From: Mesorhizobium japonicum MAFF 303099
GTDB taxonomy: Bacteria; Pseudomonadota; Alphaproteobacteria; Rhizobiales; Rhizobiaceae
Length of the DNA stretch: 64,000 bases
NCBI RefSeq assembly: GCF_000009625.1
Contig: NC_002678.2
Coordinates: 1,240,001 to 1,304,000, forward strand
Direction: 5' to 3'
Below are positions 34,799-45,918 of the stretch, piece after piece. Positions within the stretch are counted from its first letter, which is position 1; every line of letters starts with the position of its first letter. A program made the position numbers and the translations under genes. The notes beneath the pieces are model-generated. The model saw only the letters and a list, made by a program, of their open reading frames with translations, had not been told where the DNA came from and made no database searches.

Positions 34799-35431
34799 CC
34801 AAATCCCCCCGACCAACCATCTATTGGCTGAATCGACCCCTTGAAGCCCCTGGCGACGCCACGAAACACGCTGCCGAGATGTAAGCCGTAAAGATTACCG
34901 GAACCAAGCAACATAGAGCTCGGAAAGAAATCAGAATCCGTTGCGAATTTGCATCAATCAATAGTTGGCCACACCAGATGCCAGACTGCGAACAAGCACG
35001 GTTTTTGCCGGCTGACTGGCTCGGAATATAGTCCTCATTTTCAACATCGATCCTGCGACCGCCGCGTGGCCAGCATCGTGGTTTTCGACAACATGCCGGA
35101 ATCGGTCCATCAACACCAACCTTGACCGGTGGGCCCCCCTTACGACCAAGACAAGAAAACCCGAAACAGATAGCTTCCCGTGCGAAGTGACGCACGCCCA
35201 AAAAACAGCGGTTACTGACTTTTTCTGGTTACAATTGTCGGGCGCCGACAGACAGGGCAGCAATGCCGGGTCGTGTCCGGGAGGCAACGACTACCCAACC
35301 TTCGTGCCGCCGCTGGACCAGCCCCATTTGGTTGTCAGCCAGCCAGCGCTGTAGCAGGTTGCGCCAACCGGAAATCGATTCCGATTTCCGGACCCATAGG
35401 CTACGGTCGCGCAGACATCAGGAGGCCCATC
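34799..35431. other. 633-bp gene-free gap between autotransporter and pepP
   Basis: This is the longest non-coding stretch in the window, and visibly more AT-rich than its surroundings around 34860-35230. It must hold promoters for both divergent genes. A minus-strand frame (34821-35201) has no ribosome site and no recognisable protein. Palindromes occur at 35236-35250 and 35368-35391. Possible relics of a lost gene could not be identified. Confidence 0.6.
35368..35391. promoter_or_regulatory. Perfect 10-bp palindrome upstream of pepP
   Basis: CCGGAAATCG (35368-35377) and CGATTTCCGG (35382-35391) are perfect inverted copies around ATTC. They end 40 bp before the pepP start, in the expected 5' leader or promoter. 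This could be an operator or a leader hairpin. No cognate regulator is adjacent. Confidence 0.5.
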
Positions 35432-37276
35432 ATGTTCCAGACCTTCGATTCCGCGGGCGACCCTTCGGTTGGCAAGCCGCGCGTGGCGGCGCTGCGCCAA
35501 TGGCTGGCGGCCAATGGCCTCGACGGCTTTATCGTCCCGCGCGCCGACGAGCATCAGGGCGAATATGTCGCCGATCGTTCGGCGCGGCTGAAATGGCTGA
35601 CCGGTTTCAGCGGCTCGGCCGGTGTCGCCATCGTGCTGCGCGACCGCGCCTTCATCTTCGTCGACGGGCGCTACACGCTGCAGGTGCGCAGCGAGGTCGA
35701 TCTCGACATTTTTTCGGTCGAAAGCCTGGTCGACAACCCGCCCGCTGTCTGGCTCAAGGACAATATCGGCAAGGGCGCGCGGCTGGGCTTCGATCCATGG
35801 CTGCACACGATCGGCGAGGTCAAGGCGCTGCAGACCTCGGCCGACAAGACCGGCGCGGTGCTGGTGCCGCTCGAGAAAAACCCGATCGACATCATCTGGA
35901 AGGACCAGCCCGCCGCGCCGGTGACGCCGGTCGAGCTGCACCCGATCGGCTTTGCCGGCGAACTCGCCAAGGACAAGCTGGCGCGGCTGGCGACCGCGAT
36001 CGGCAAGGACGGCGCCACCCATGCGGTGCTGACCGACCCCTCCTCCATCGCCTGGACCTTCAACATCCGTGGCGGTGACGTGCCGCACACGCCGCTGGCG
36101 CTCGGCTTCGCCATCCTCGCAGCGGATGGGTCGCACCAGTTGTTCATGGACAGCCGCAAATTCTCGCGCCAGGTTGCGGCTTATCTCACCCAACTTGCCG
36201 ATCCGCACGAGCCTGGCGAATTCGAGGCGGCGATCGCAGCGCTTGCCAAGGGTGGCGCGAAAATCGCGCTCGACCCGGTGCTGGCGGCCGACCGGCTGCG
36301 CATGCTGGTCGAGGACAATGGCGGCACGGTGGTTGCTGCGCCCGATCCGGCCCGCATCCCGCGTGCCACCAAGAACCAGGCCGAAATCAACGGCTCGCGC
36401 GCCGCGCACCGTCGTGACGGCGCGGCGGTGGCCAAGCTTCTGTGCTGGCTAGAGCGGCAAAAACCCGGCTCGCTCGACGAGATCGCGGTCGTCACCAGGC
36501 TGGAGGAGAGCCGCCGGCAGACCGGCGAGGAAACGCAAATGCCGCTGCGCGACGTGTCCTTCGACACCATTTCCGGCGCCGGCCCGAACGGCGCCATCAT
36601 GCATTACCGCGTGTCGCGCGCCACCAGCCGAAAGCTGCAGGCGGGCGAGCTGTTCCTGCTCGATTCCGGCGCGCAGTATCAGGACGGCACCACCGACATC
36701 ACCCGCACCGTGCCGATCGGCCAGCCGACCGAGGAGATGCGCGAACGCTTCACGCTGGTGCTGAAGGGCATGATCGGCATTTCCACGCTGCGCTTTCCCG
36801 CCGGCACGCGCGGCTCGGAGATCGACGCCATCGCCCGCATGGCGCTGTGGAAGCATGGCTGCGACTTCGCCCACGGCACCGGCCATGGCGTCGGCTCTTA
36901 TCTCGCCGTGCATGAAGGTCCGCAGCGCATTGCCCGCACCGGCACCGAAAAGCTGCTCGAAGGCATGATGCTGTCCAACGAACCCGGCTATTACAAGGAA
37001 GGCGCCTACGGCATCCGCATCGAAAACCTCATCCTGGTGACGCCGGCCGAACAGATCGAGGGCGGCGATATCGCCATGCATGGCTTCGAGACGCTGACGC
37101 TGGCGCCGATCGACATCAGGCTGGTGCGTTCAGACCTCTTGACGCGCGAGGAGCTGCATTGGCTTGACACCTACCATGCCCGGGTGCTGGCCGAGATCGG
37201 GCCGATGCTCGACGGCGAGACCCTGGCCTGGCTGGAAAAAGCGACAGCGCCGCTGCCGCACGACGCCAAGATTTGA
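35432..37276 (+). CDS. pepP: Xaa-Pro aminopeptidase (M24B, long XPNPEP-like form)
   Basis: A 614-aa cytoplasmic metallopeptidase that removes N-terminal residues before proline. It has the three-domain layout of eukaryotic-type aminopeptidase P1. Two creatinase-like N-terminal domains (FIVPRADEHQGEYV near residue 33) precede the pita-bread catalytic domain. Metal ligands are in LFLLDSGAQYQDGTTDITRT (two Asp, near residue 412), CDFAHGTGHGVGSYLAVHEGPQ (His, near 485), MLSNEPGYYKEG and GIRIEN (two Glu). CAGGAGG lies 7 nt before ATG 35432. The structured repeat copy 2 follows 80 bp after its stop. Confidence 0.93.
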   Translation: MFQTFDSAGDPSVGKPRVAALRQWLAANGLDGFIVPRADEHQGEYVADRSARLKWLTGFSGSAGVAIVLRDRAFIFVDGRYTLQVRSEVDLDIFSVESLVDNPPAVWLKDNIGKGARLGFDPWLHTIGEVKALQTSADKTGAVLVPLEKNPIDIIWKDQPAAPVTPVELHPIGFAGELAKDKLARLATAIGKDGATHAVLTDPSSIAWTFNIRGGDVPHTPLALGFAILAADGSHQLFMDSRKFSRQVAAYLTQLADPHEPGEFEAAIAALAKGGAKIALDPVLAADRLRMLVEDNGGTVVAAPDPARIPRATKNQAEINGSRAAHRRDGAAVAKLLCWLERQKPGSLDEIAVVTRLEESRRQTGEETQMPLRDVSFDTISGAGPNGAIMHYRVSRATSRKLQAGELFLLDSGAQYQDGTTDITRTVPIGQPTEEMRERFTLVLKGMIGISTLRFPAGTRGSEIDAIARMALWKHGCDFAHGTGHGVGSYLAVHEGPQRIARTGTEKLLEGMMLSNEPGYYKEGAYGIRIENLILVTPAEQIEGGDIAMHGFETLTLAPIDIRLVRSDLLTREELHWLDTYHARVLAEIGPMLDGETLAWLEKATAPLPHDAKI

Positions 37277-37356
37277 TTTTCTGACGCACCGGGGGCGTAT
37301 CGAGATTCAGGGCAGGACGAGCCGGAGTCGAAGACGGGCGCAAGGCAACCAAACAA

Positions 37357-37449
37357 GGTGGTTTCCGAGAACCGGAGCGGAGCGTACGTTTTGTACGTGA
37401 GCTCAGTTCTACTGCGACGCAGTAGAACGAGGAAGCGCAGGAAGCCGCC
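37357..37449 (+). repeat. Structured intergenic repeat, copy 2
   Basis: This is a 93-bp element. The outer arms GGTGGTTTCC (37357-37366) and GGAAGCCGCC (37440-37449) pair fully, with two G-T pairs. Inside are hairpin CGTAC/GTACG (37383-37387, 37393-37397) and a perfect 10-bp hairpin (37406-37415 with 37419-37428). It lies in the gap between the convergent pepP and AzlD-like genes. Confidence 0.8.
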
Positions 37450-37485
37450 GTTTGCAGGCCGTCATCACCTGAATATCGACACGCC

Positions 37486-37782
37486 CTACCCCACGAACTG
37501 CCGCGCCAGGATCAACACCGCCGCGCCCGCCAAAAACATCGACATCAGCCCGCCGCGCAGCGAAACCGCGGCCGTGACGACCAATGCCGCCCATTCCGCC
37601 GGTCCGGCATTCAGCAGCTCCGGCGCCACCAGCGTCGTCAGCACCGCCGCTGGCACGGCGTTGAGGCCGGCCTCGACGCGCGGATGGATGTTCTCGAAGC
37701 GGGAGATGACCAGATGCCCGCCGATACGCGTGAGATAGGTGGCGATCGCGCCGGCGATGATGATCCAGAAAGTCGTGCTCAT
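37486..37782 (-). CDS. azlD: AzlD-family branched-chain amino acid exporter subunit
   Basis: A 98-aa membrane protein with three to four helices, of the AzlD family. It is the small partner of AzlC in export of branched-chain amino acids and analogues such as azaleucine. Typical features are IATYLTRIGGHLVISRF near residue 12 and AVPAAVLTTLVAPELL near 44. Its ATG overlaps the stop of the AzlC gene by 4 nt, so the two subunits are translated together. Confidence 0.88.
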   Translation of the reverse strand: MSTTFWIIIAGAIATYLTRIGGHLVISRFENIHPRVEAGLNAVPAAVLTTLVAPELLNAGPAEWAALVVTAAVSLRGGLMSMFLAGAAVLILARQFVG

Positions 37783-38507
37783 GGCCTCGTCTCCACGCCG
37801 CTATGGTGCGGTGGCAGGATGACGGCGAGCAGCACACCGGCAATGGCGCCGATCGAGACATGCCAGGGCGAGCCGACCGTCTTGTAGGCGATGATCGAGG
37901 CGCACGCACTGGCGACCACCACCGGCAGCCACAACGGCCGCTTGCGGAAGCCCATCACCAGGCCAAGGAAATAGATCGGCAGCAGGAAATCGATGCCCAG
38001 CGCATGCGTGTCGGGGATGAGCTTGCCGAACACAGCACCCAGCGCGCTTTCGACCACCCAGAACACATAGACCGGCAAGCCAAGCCCCAGATACCAGGCG
38101 AAGCCGACCGTCTGGCCGGACGCCGCCCTCGCCTCGGCCACGGCGAACTGCGGATCGGTGAGGATGAAATAGCCGATCACTTGCTGGAAGACAGGCCAGT
38201 GCGCGATGCGACGGCCGATGCCGGCGGAATAGAGCACATGGCGGAAGTTGACGGCGAAGATCGACAGCACGATCAGCCACGGCGCGACATGCTGGCCGAA
38301 CAGCTGGATGCCGACCATCTGGCTGGCGCCGCCATAGACCAGCGCGCTCATCAGAAAGGCTTCGAGGACCGAGAAACCATTGTCGACGGCAAGCGCCCCG
38401 AACAGCACCGCGAACGGCGCCGACGCCACGACGACAGGCATGGAAAGCCGCACGCCTTGCCAGAAGTCGCTTCTTGTGCCGCTCTCGGAAATCACGTCCG
38501 TCGCCAT
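37779..38507 (-). CDS. azlC: AzlC-family branched-chain amino acid exporter subunit
   Basis: A 242-aa inner-membrane protein with about seven to eight helices, of the AzlC family. It has FWQGVRLSMPVVVASAPFAVLFG at the N-terminus, MSALVYGGASQMVGIQL near residue 58 and FILTDPQFAVA near 125, all characteristic. With AzlD it exports branched-chain amino acids. ATG 38507 is set by GGAG 6 nt upstream. No Lrp- or AraC-type regulator lies next to the pair. Confidence 0.9.
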   Translation of the reverse strand: MATDVISESGTRSDFWQGVRLSMPVVVASAPFAVLFGALAVDNGFSVLEAFLMSALVYGGASQMVGIQLFGQHVAPWLIVLSIFAVNFRHVLYSAGIGRRIAHWPVFQQVIGYFILTDPQFAVAEARAASGQTVGFAWYLGLGLPVYVFWVVESALGAVFGKLIPDTHALGIDFLLPIYFLGLVMGFRKRPLWLPVVVASACASIIAYKTVGSPWHVSIGAIAGVLLAVILPPHHSGVETRP

Positions 38508-38621
38508 CGATCGCTCCAGGGTCGAAACCGTCGATGTAGGTAGTGCAGCCCGCCTTGTCACACGAATTCGCTTGAGCCAAACGATCAGCGGAAATGATCG
38601 TCGCCGGGTTCGAGATGGAAC

Positions 38622-39307
38622 TCAGTCCTTTGCGATTCTACCCTCGATCGCCCTGCCCCAGTCGAGCAGCGGCTTGGCGCGCATGGTGAAATCGACGAGT
38701 TCCTCGACCAGTTCCGGCCCGTGAATGCCGGCCGGATCAACGACATGGCGGACGGCAAAATGCCGGTTGCGGATCGCGGCGACAAGATCCTTGTCCGTGA
38801 CGTGCTCGAAGCCCCGCGGCGTGCGTTTCATGGCGTCTTCGGCGCTAAGCTCGAGGCCGTTCTTCTTCAGCGCCTTCACCATGGCGCGAAACCTGTCGGG
38901 CCACGTCTCGATGGCGCGCCGCATCGCCAGCAGCAGCGCTGCCTCCGGCTGCCACCAGGCGACGCCGGCAAAGCAGCCCTCAAGCCCGATATGGATGTAG
39001 AACACGCCCTGCACGGCCTTGCTGCCGTCGGGAGACAGGATCGCCGAGACATGCCGGTTGTACGGCCGCTTGTCCTTGGCGAAACGCACGTCGCGATTGA
39101 TGCGGAACAGCGACTTCTTGCGGTCACCGCGCAAACCGAGCCCTGCCTCTGCAAAGCGCTGTGTCAGCGTGTCGACGAGATCGCCAAGAGGATCGCGCAG
39201 TTCCTGTTCGAACAGGTCGCGATTCTCCAAAAACCACTCCCGGCTCTGGTGGAAATCCAGCGCCTTCAGGAACGGAATGGCCTTTGGGCCGAAGCCTTTG
39301 AACGCCA

Positions 39308-39308
<1 letters not shown>
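38622..39308 (-). CDS. DUF2461 family protein
   Basis: A 228-aa protein of the DUF2461 / TIGR02453 family of unknown function. It shows the family hallmarks FLKALDFHQSREWFLENRDLF, LFRINRDVRFAKDKRPYN and FYIHIGLEGCFAGVAWWQPE. It lies directly after ligA with a TGATG overlap, so it is probably translated from the ligA message. A GTG at 39311 would add one residue. The tight linkage to DNA ligase may mean a repair-related role, but that is only context. Confidence 0.87.
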
Positions 39309-41591
<2,283 letters not shown>

Positions 41592-41663
41592 TCCTGAACA
41601 GCAGGATGGAGCCATATCCTGACTCGCTGCCATATCCTGCCCCGTCAATGACGCTGGATGGCC

Positions 41664-43337
41664 TTACGCCGCGTTTGTGTTCTCGCGCAGCAGCCTTTCG
41701 GCGGCGGCGCGTGCCTCGTCGGTGATCGTGGCCCCGGCCAGCATGCGGGCGATCTCTTCCTGCCGCGCCGGCCTGTCCATCTCGGCAATGCCCGTCGCCA
41801 CACGGTCCGTGCTGCCCGATTTTGAGATCAGGAAATGCGTCGCCGCGCGCGCCGCAACTTGCGGCGCATGGGTGACCGACAGTACCTGCACGCGCTTCGA
41901 CAGACGCGCCAGCCTTTGGCCGATGGCATCCGCCACGGCGCCACCGACGCCGGTGTCGATTTCGTCGAAAACCAGCGTCGGCGCCGAGCCACGGTCGGCC
42001 AGCGCCACTTTCAGCGCCAAAAGGAAGCGCGACAGCTCGCCGCCCGACGCCACCTTCATCATCGGGCCTGGCCGCGTGCCGGGGTTGGTGCGCACCCAGA
42101 ACTCGATCTGGTCGATGCCCTCTTCCATGCGGGTCTCGGCTTCGCTCTTCATCTCGACGATGAAGGCGGCGCGTTCGAGTTTCAGCGCCGGCAACTCGGC
42201 CATGACAGCCTTGGTCAGGCCGACCGCCGCCGCGTGGCGAAGCGAGGAAAGCTGTGCCGCGGCGATGTCATAGGCCTCGCGTGCCGCGGCGGCCTGCTTT
42301 TCCAGCCCGTGCAGGCGTTCCTCGCCGGCGTCGAGATCGGCGAGATCGGCAACCATCGTGTCGCGCAATTGCGCCAGATCGTCGACGGCGACACTATGCT
42401 TGCGAGAGGCCGCGCGCAGCGAAAACAGCCGCTCTTCCGCCTTCTCCAGCCGCTGCGGGTCATACTCCGTGGCGCGAAGTGCCGCCTCGACGCCGGATTG
42501 CGCCGCGTCGAGCGACAGCATGGCTTCGTCCAGCGACTTGACCACATCCTCGAGCAGGCCGGGCGCCTCCGTCGCCTTGCGCTGCAGCCGTCTCAGCAGG
42601 CTGGCGAGCTGCGGCAAGGGCGAGGACGGGCCGGACAGCACATCCTGGGCGTCATGGATTTCGGAAGCGATCTTTTCGGCGCGCATCATATGGGCGCGCA
42701 ATTCGGCAAGTTCCGTCTCCTCGCCGGGCTGCGGATCGAGCTTGGTCAGTTCCGTCACCGCGGCACGCAGGTAATCTGCCTCGCGCGCCGCCGCCGCCAC
42801 CTTGGCGCGGTGGCGTGTAAGCTCCTGCTCGCCGGCGCGCCAATGGCGCCAGGCTTCGCCGGTCGAGCGAACCGCGCCGAGATGGCCGCCGAAAGCGTCG
42901 AGCACGTCGCGGTGGGCGCCGGGATCGACCAAGGCGCGCTCGTCGTGCTGGCCGTGGATCTCGACCAAAGCGCGCCCGACATCGCGCATCAGGGTCACGC
43001 TGGACGGCTGGTCGTTGACGAACACGCGGGTACGGCCGTCCGCCGTCTGCACACGGCGCAGGATGATGTCGCCATCGTCCTCGATGGCGTTTTCGACGAG
43101 CAGCGCCCGCACCGGATGGTTGCGCGGCACATCGAACACGGCAATGACCTGGCCCTGTGCAGCGCCATGGCGCACCAGAGAAGCGTCGCCGCGCGCGCCG
43201 AGCGCCAGCGACAGGGCATCGAGCAGGATGGATTTGCCGGCGCCGGTTTCACCCGTCAGCACGGAAAGGCCCGGCTGGAAGTCGATATCCAGCTTCTCGA
43301 TCAGGACGATATCGCGGATCGACAGTCTGGAAAGCAT
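41664..43337 (-). CDS. recN: DNA repair protein RecN
   Basis: A 557-aa SMC-like ATPase for double-strand-break repair. It begins MLSRLSIRDIVLIEKLDIDF, and Walker A GETGAGKS is near residue 33. A long coiled-coil middle (about residues 160-370) is followed by the ABC signature VASGGELSRFLLALK near 430 and Walker B LVFDEIDTGVGG near 458. The start at 43337 is preceded by GAGG at a rather long spacing. It lies downstream of bamD on the same strand, separated by a repeat-bearing gap. Confidence 0.95.
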   Translation of the reverse strand: MLSRLSIRDIVLIEKLDIDFQPGLSVLTGETGAGKSILLDALSLALGARGDASLVRHGAAQGQVIAVFDVPRNHPVRALLVENAIEDDGDIILRRVQTADGRTRVFVNDQPSSVTLMRDVGRALVEIHGQHDERALVDPGAHRDVLDAFGGHLGAVRSTGEAWRHWRAGEQELTRHRAKVAAAAREADYLRAAVTELTKLDPQPGEETELAELRAHMMRAEKIASEIHDAQDVLSGPSSPLPQLASLLRRLQRKATEAPGLLEDVVKSLDEAMLSLDAAQSGVEAALRATEYDPQRLEKAEERLFSLRAASRKHSVAVDDLAQLRDTMVADLADLDAGEERLHGLEKQAAAAREAYDIAAAQLSSLRHAAAVGLTKAVMAELPALKLERAAFIVEMKSEAETRMEEGIDQIEFWVRTNPGTRPGPMMKVASGGELSRFLLALKVALADRGSAPTLVFDEIDTGVGGAVADAIGQRLARLSKRVQVLSVTHAPQVAARAATHFLISKSGSTDRVATGIAEMDRPARQEEIARMLAGATITDEARAAAERLLRENTNAA

Positions 43338-43354
43338 CAGAACCCGGACCTCAG

Positions 43355-43398
43355 GCAATTCCAGGAAAAGGGCGTAGCGTTTTTCCCATGGGAATTGC
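43355..43398. repeat. Rhizobial intergenic palindrome, GCAATTCC type
   Basis: GCAATTCC (43355-43362) and GGAATTGC (43391-43398) are the outer arms, and GGAAAA (43364-43369) and TTTTCC (43381-43386) the inner arms, around GGGCGTAGCG. It lies in the bamD-recN gap, close to the recN start. It is related to the element after 2430. Confidence 0.75.
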
Positions 43399-43555
43399 GT
43401 AGAACAAAAAGTTAGGACGGCTCAGCGCTTCAATCAAACCACTGAACCGCCGTGGAGCGGCACGCGACCGATCGGAGTCGCAGCGCCGCACTATCTTTTT
43501 GTTTCAGCATCGGATCAATCCGAAAAGCGCGCTACGCACGCTTGCGCCTGACAGA

Positions 43556-44425
43556 TCAGGCGCCGGTGATCAGCTTGCCGGCCTTGGAAATCCACGATCC
43601 GGCATTCTCGCGCGGCGAAAGCCCATTGCTCTGCAGGAGCTTGTAGGAATCCTTGTACCACGGGCTGTCGGGATAGTTGGTGCCGAGCACCGCGGCGGCC
43701 GTCTGGGCCTCCGAGGTCAGCCCCATCGCGTAATAGCTTTCGGTGAGGCGAGCCAACGCTTCCTCGACGTGACGCGTGTTGGAATAGTTCTCCACCACGG
43801 TGCGGAAGCGTTTGACGGCGGCGATATATTCGCGGCGCTCCAGATAATAGCGACCGATCTGCATTTCCTTGCCGGCGAGCTGGTCGTTGGCGAAGCGGAT
43901 CTTCTCCTTGGCGTCGTCGACATATTCCGACGTCGGCCAGCGCGTGACCAGATCCTGCATCGTCTGCAGCGTCTGGCGCGCTTCCTTCTGGTCCTGCGTC
44001 ACGTCCTTGATCTGGCGATAATAGCTCAGGCCGATAATGTACTGCGCATAGGGCGCGTCATCGGTGGACGGATAAAGCGCCAGATAGCGCTTAGCCGACG
44101 AGATCGCTTCGTCGTAGCTGCCCTTTCGATAGTCGGCGAAAGCGCCCATCACCATCGACTTGCGGGCCCATTCCGAATAGGGGTGCTGGCGGTCGACGGC
44201 GTCGAACTTCTTGCTCGCCTCGTCCAGGCGTCCGGCATTCAAATTGGCGAGACCCTGGTTGTAGAGAACGTCGGCCGGCTCGGTCTGGTCGACATATTTC
44301 GACAGGTCGATGTCTTTCTCCGACGACATGCAGGCCGACAGAAAGAGCGATGGAACAACCAGCGAAAGCGCCAGGAGAACAGACCGCTGGGGCGCTTTCG
44401 ATTGACCGACTCGCTTGAAGAACAT
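43556..44425 (-). CDS. bamD: Outer membrane protein assembly factor BamD
   Basis: A 289-aa lipoprotein of the BAM complex, which inserts beta-barrel proteins into the outer membrane. The signal peptide ends in the lipobox LSAC near residue 32. TPR repeats follow: [23 protein letters not shown] near 50, [30 protein letters not shown] near 105 and [18 protein letters not shown] near 190. The start ATG 44425 is chosen because the signal peptide follows. The ribosome site is weak. It lies between lpxC and recN, as in other Rhizobiales. Confidence 0.94.
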
Positions 44426-44465
44426 GATTGGATTGCGCCCTTTCGGCGTTATTTCAGTGCCTCTT

Positions 44466-44510
44466 GCATGCTGTTGTCTCAAAACTGGTCCCCACTTTTG
44501 AGCGACATGC
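44466..44510. repeat. Rhizobial palindrome, GCATG / CTCAAAA type
   Basis: Outer arms GCATG (44466-44470) and CATGC (44506-44510) enclose inner arms CTCAAAA (44478-44484) and TTTTGAG (44496-44502). It lies in the lpxC-bamD gap, 40 bp before the bamD start. Variants of this palindrome are dispersed in Rhizobiales chromosomes. Confidence 0.7.
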
Positions 44511-44688
44511 ACTAATCGACGGCGCAGCCATAAACCATAACCGCCTTGCCCGGCAACGCTATCTCCGGGCAATCGCGCATTTTTGTGGCGGCGCGGCGAC
44601 GCTGGCGCATCGCTGTAATTTCGTCGAGCGCTGATGCATTCCTGCAACAGTTGGCATCCCGCTGCAGGGTGCGAAAACAGTGCGGAGT

Positions 44689-45639
44689 TCAGATCATCCA
44701 GGGCGCGTAGAGAGGCGCATTGACGGCGCTCATCTCTGCCGCGCGGCCACGCTCGCGGCGGGTCGTCTCGACGATCTCGAAGGCCGTGCGGTCCGACAGC
44801 AGACGCCGCAGCGCCGCCGCGTTCAGCCTGTGGCCACCGCGATAGGAACGGAAACAGCCGATGAAGCGGGCGCCGGCCAGAGCGAGGTCGCCCATGGCGT
44901 CAAGCGTCTTGTGGCGCACGAATTCGTTGGGATAACGCAGGCCGCCCATATTGATGACGCGGTTGTCGTCACCGATCACCAGGGAATTCTCGAGCGAAGA
45001 GCCAAGCGCATAGCCGGCCGCCCACAACCGCTCGACATCCTTCATGAAGCCGAAGGTGCGGGCGCGCGCAATATCGCGGCGAAAAATGTCGGCATTGATG
45101 TCCGACGCAAAGAGCTGACGGCCGATGGCCGGGCTTTCGAAATCGATCTCGACCTCGAAGCGGGTGCCGTCATAGGGCCTGAACTCCGCCCAGGAAGCAC
45201 CGTTCTCGATGCGAACCGGCTTGACGACCCTGATATAGCGCCGCTTGACCGGCAGCGTCTCGATGCCCGCCTGGTCGATGGCCTCCACGAAGGCCATTGC
45301 GCTGCCATCGAGGATGGGAACCTCGTGGCCGTCGATCTCGATGAGAACATTGTCGATGCCGAGCCCGAACAACGCGGCCATGATGTGCTCGACCGTGGCG
45401 ATATGCTCGCCCGAGGGATCGCCAAGCATGGTGCACAGATCGGTGGCGCCGATCTCGGAAAACAGCGCGCGGAACTCGCGGCCCTGCCCTTCGGCGCTGA
45501 CCAGCTGAAACACGATGCCGGTATCGGCATCCGCCGGCAGGAAACTGATGGAAACTTCTTTGCCGCTGTGAACGCCGGTGCCCGTAAGCGACGCGCGCGT
45601 CTTCACTGTCGTCTGGTAGTCGTGCAAGACAATCCCCAT
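44689..45639 (-). CDS. lpxC: UDP-3-O-acyl-N-acetylglucosamine deacetylase
   Basis: The zinc deacetylase of the committed step of lipid A synthesis, 316 aa. It begins [21 protein letters not shown] as in the family. The zinc ligand His85 is in TVEHIMAAL, and the second site is [15 protein letters not shown] near residue 237 (His and Asp). ATG 45639 is the expected start, and a longer frame to 45711 has no support. It follows ftsZ, from which it is separated by a strong terminator, so it probably has its own promoter in 45640-45850. Confidence 0.95.
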
Positions 45640-45852
45640 AAGCCCGATATGCCTAAGTCCGCTTCTCCAGCCCGAGGGCGCGGCTCTTGTTAAATCGGCA
45701 GGCAGGGCCACTTCCCCGAAATCCCGGCAGACCGACTATGGTAGGCAGCGAAGATAATGTCCCGCCAAGGAGACTCCAAATCACGGTTTTTTACCCTCTG
45801 TAACCGCGAACCAGAGTAAGCTCCACATCGTAACTATTTGATTCTACAGCAC
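45640..45852. other. ftsZ-lpxC intergenic region (promoter side of lpxC)
   Basis: About 210 bp between the ftsZ terminator and the lpxC start on the minus strand. It contains two GANTC sites (GACTC near 45772 and GATTC at 45840-45844). It must hold the lpxC promoter, but no clear consensus stands out. No ORF. Confidence 0.5.
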
Positions 45853-45895
45853 TTAAAACGTTAACAGGCAAGCAATTCCTTGCTTGCCTGTTAAC
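45851..45895 (-). terminator. Intrinsic terminator of ftsZ
   Basis: Two perfect 16-nt arms (45860-45875 and 45880-45895) enclose a 4-nt loop 24 bp after the ftsZ stop. On the minus strand the stem is followed by GTTTTAAGT, a short U-run. This is the strongest hairpin in the window. It should end the dcw transcript and separate lpxC. Confidence 0.85.
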
Positions 45896-45918
45896 AATTG
45901 TTACGGTCCGTTAACCGC

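Noticed and set aside
34821..35201. 126-codon minus-strand frame in the gap before pepP
   Set aside because: No ribosome site, no hydrophobic or domain signal, Cys- and Arg-rich composition typical of a chance frame.
35236..35250. Short palindrome TGTCGGGCGCCGACA
   Set aside because: Six-pair arms in GC-rich sequence are common by chance; no position relative to a known promoter supports function.
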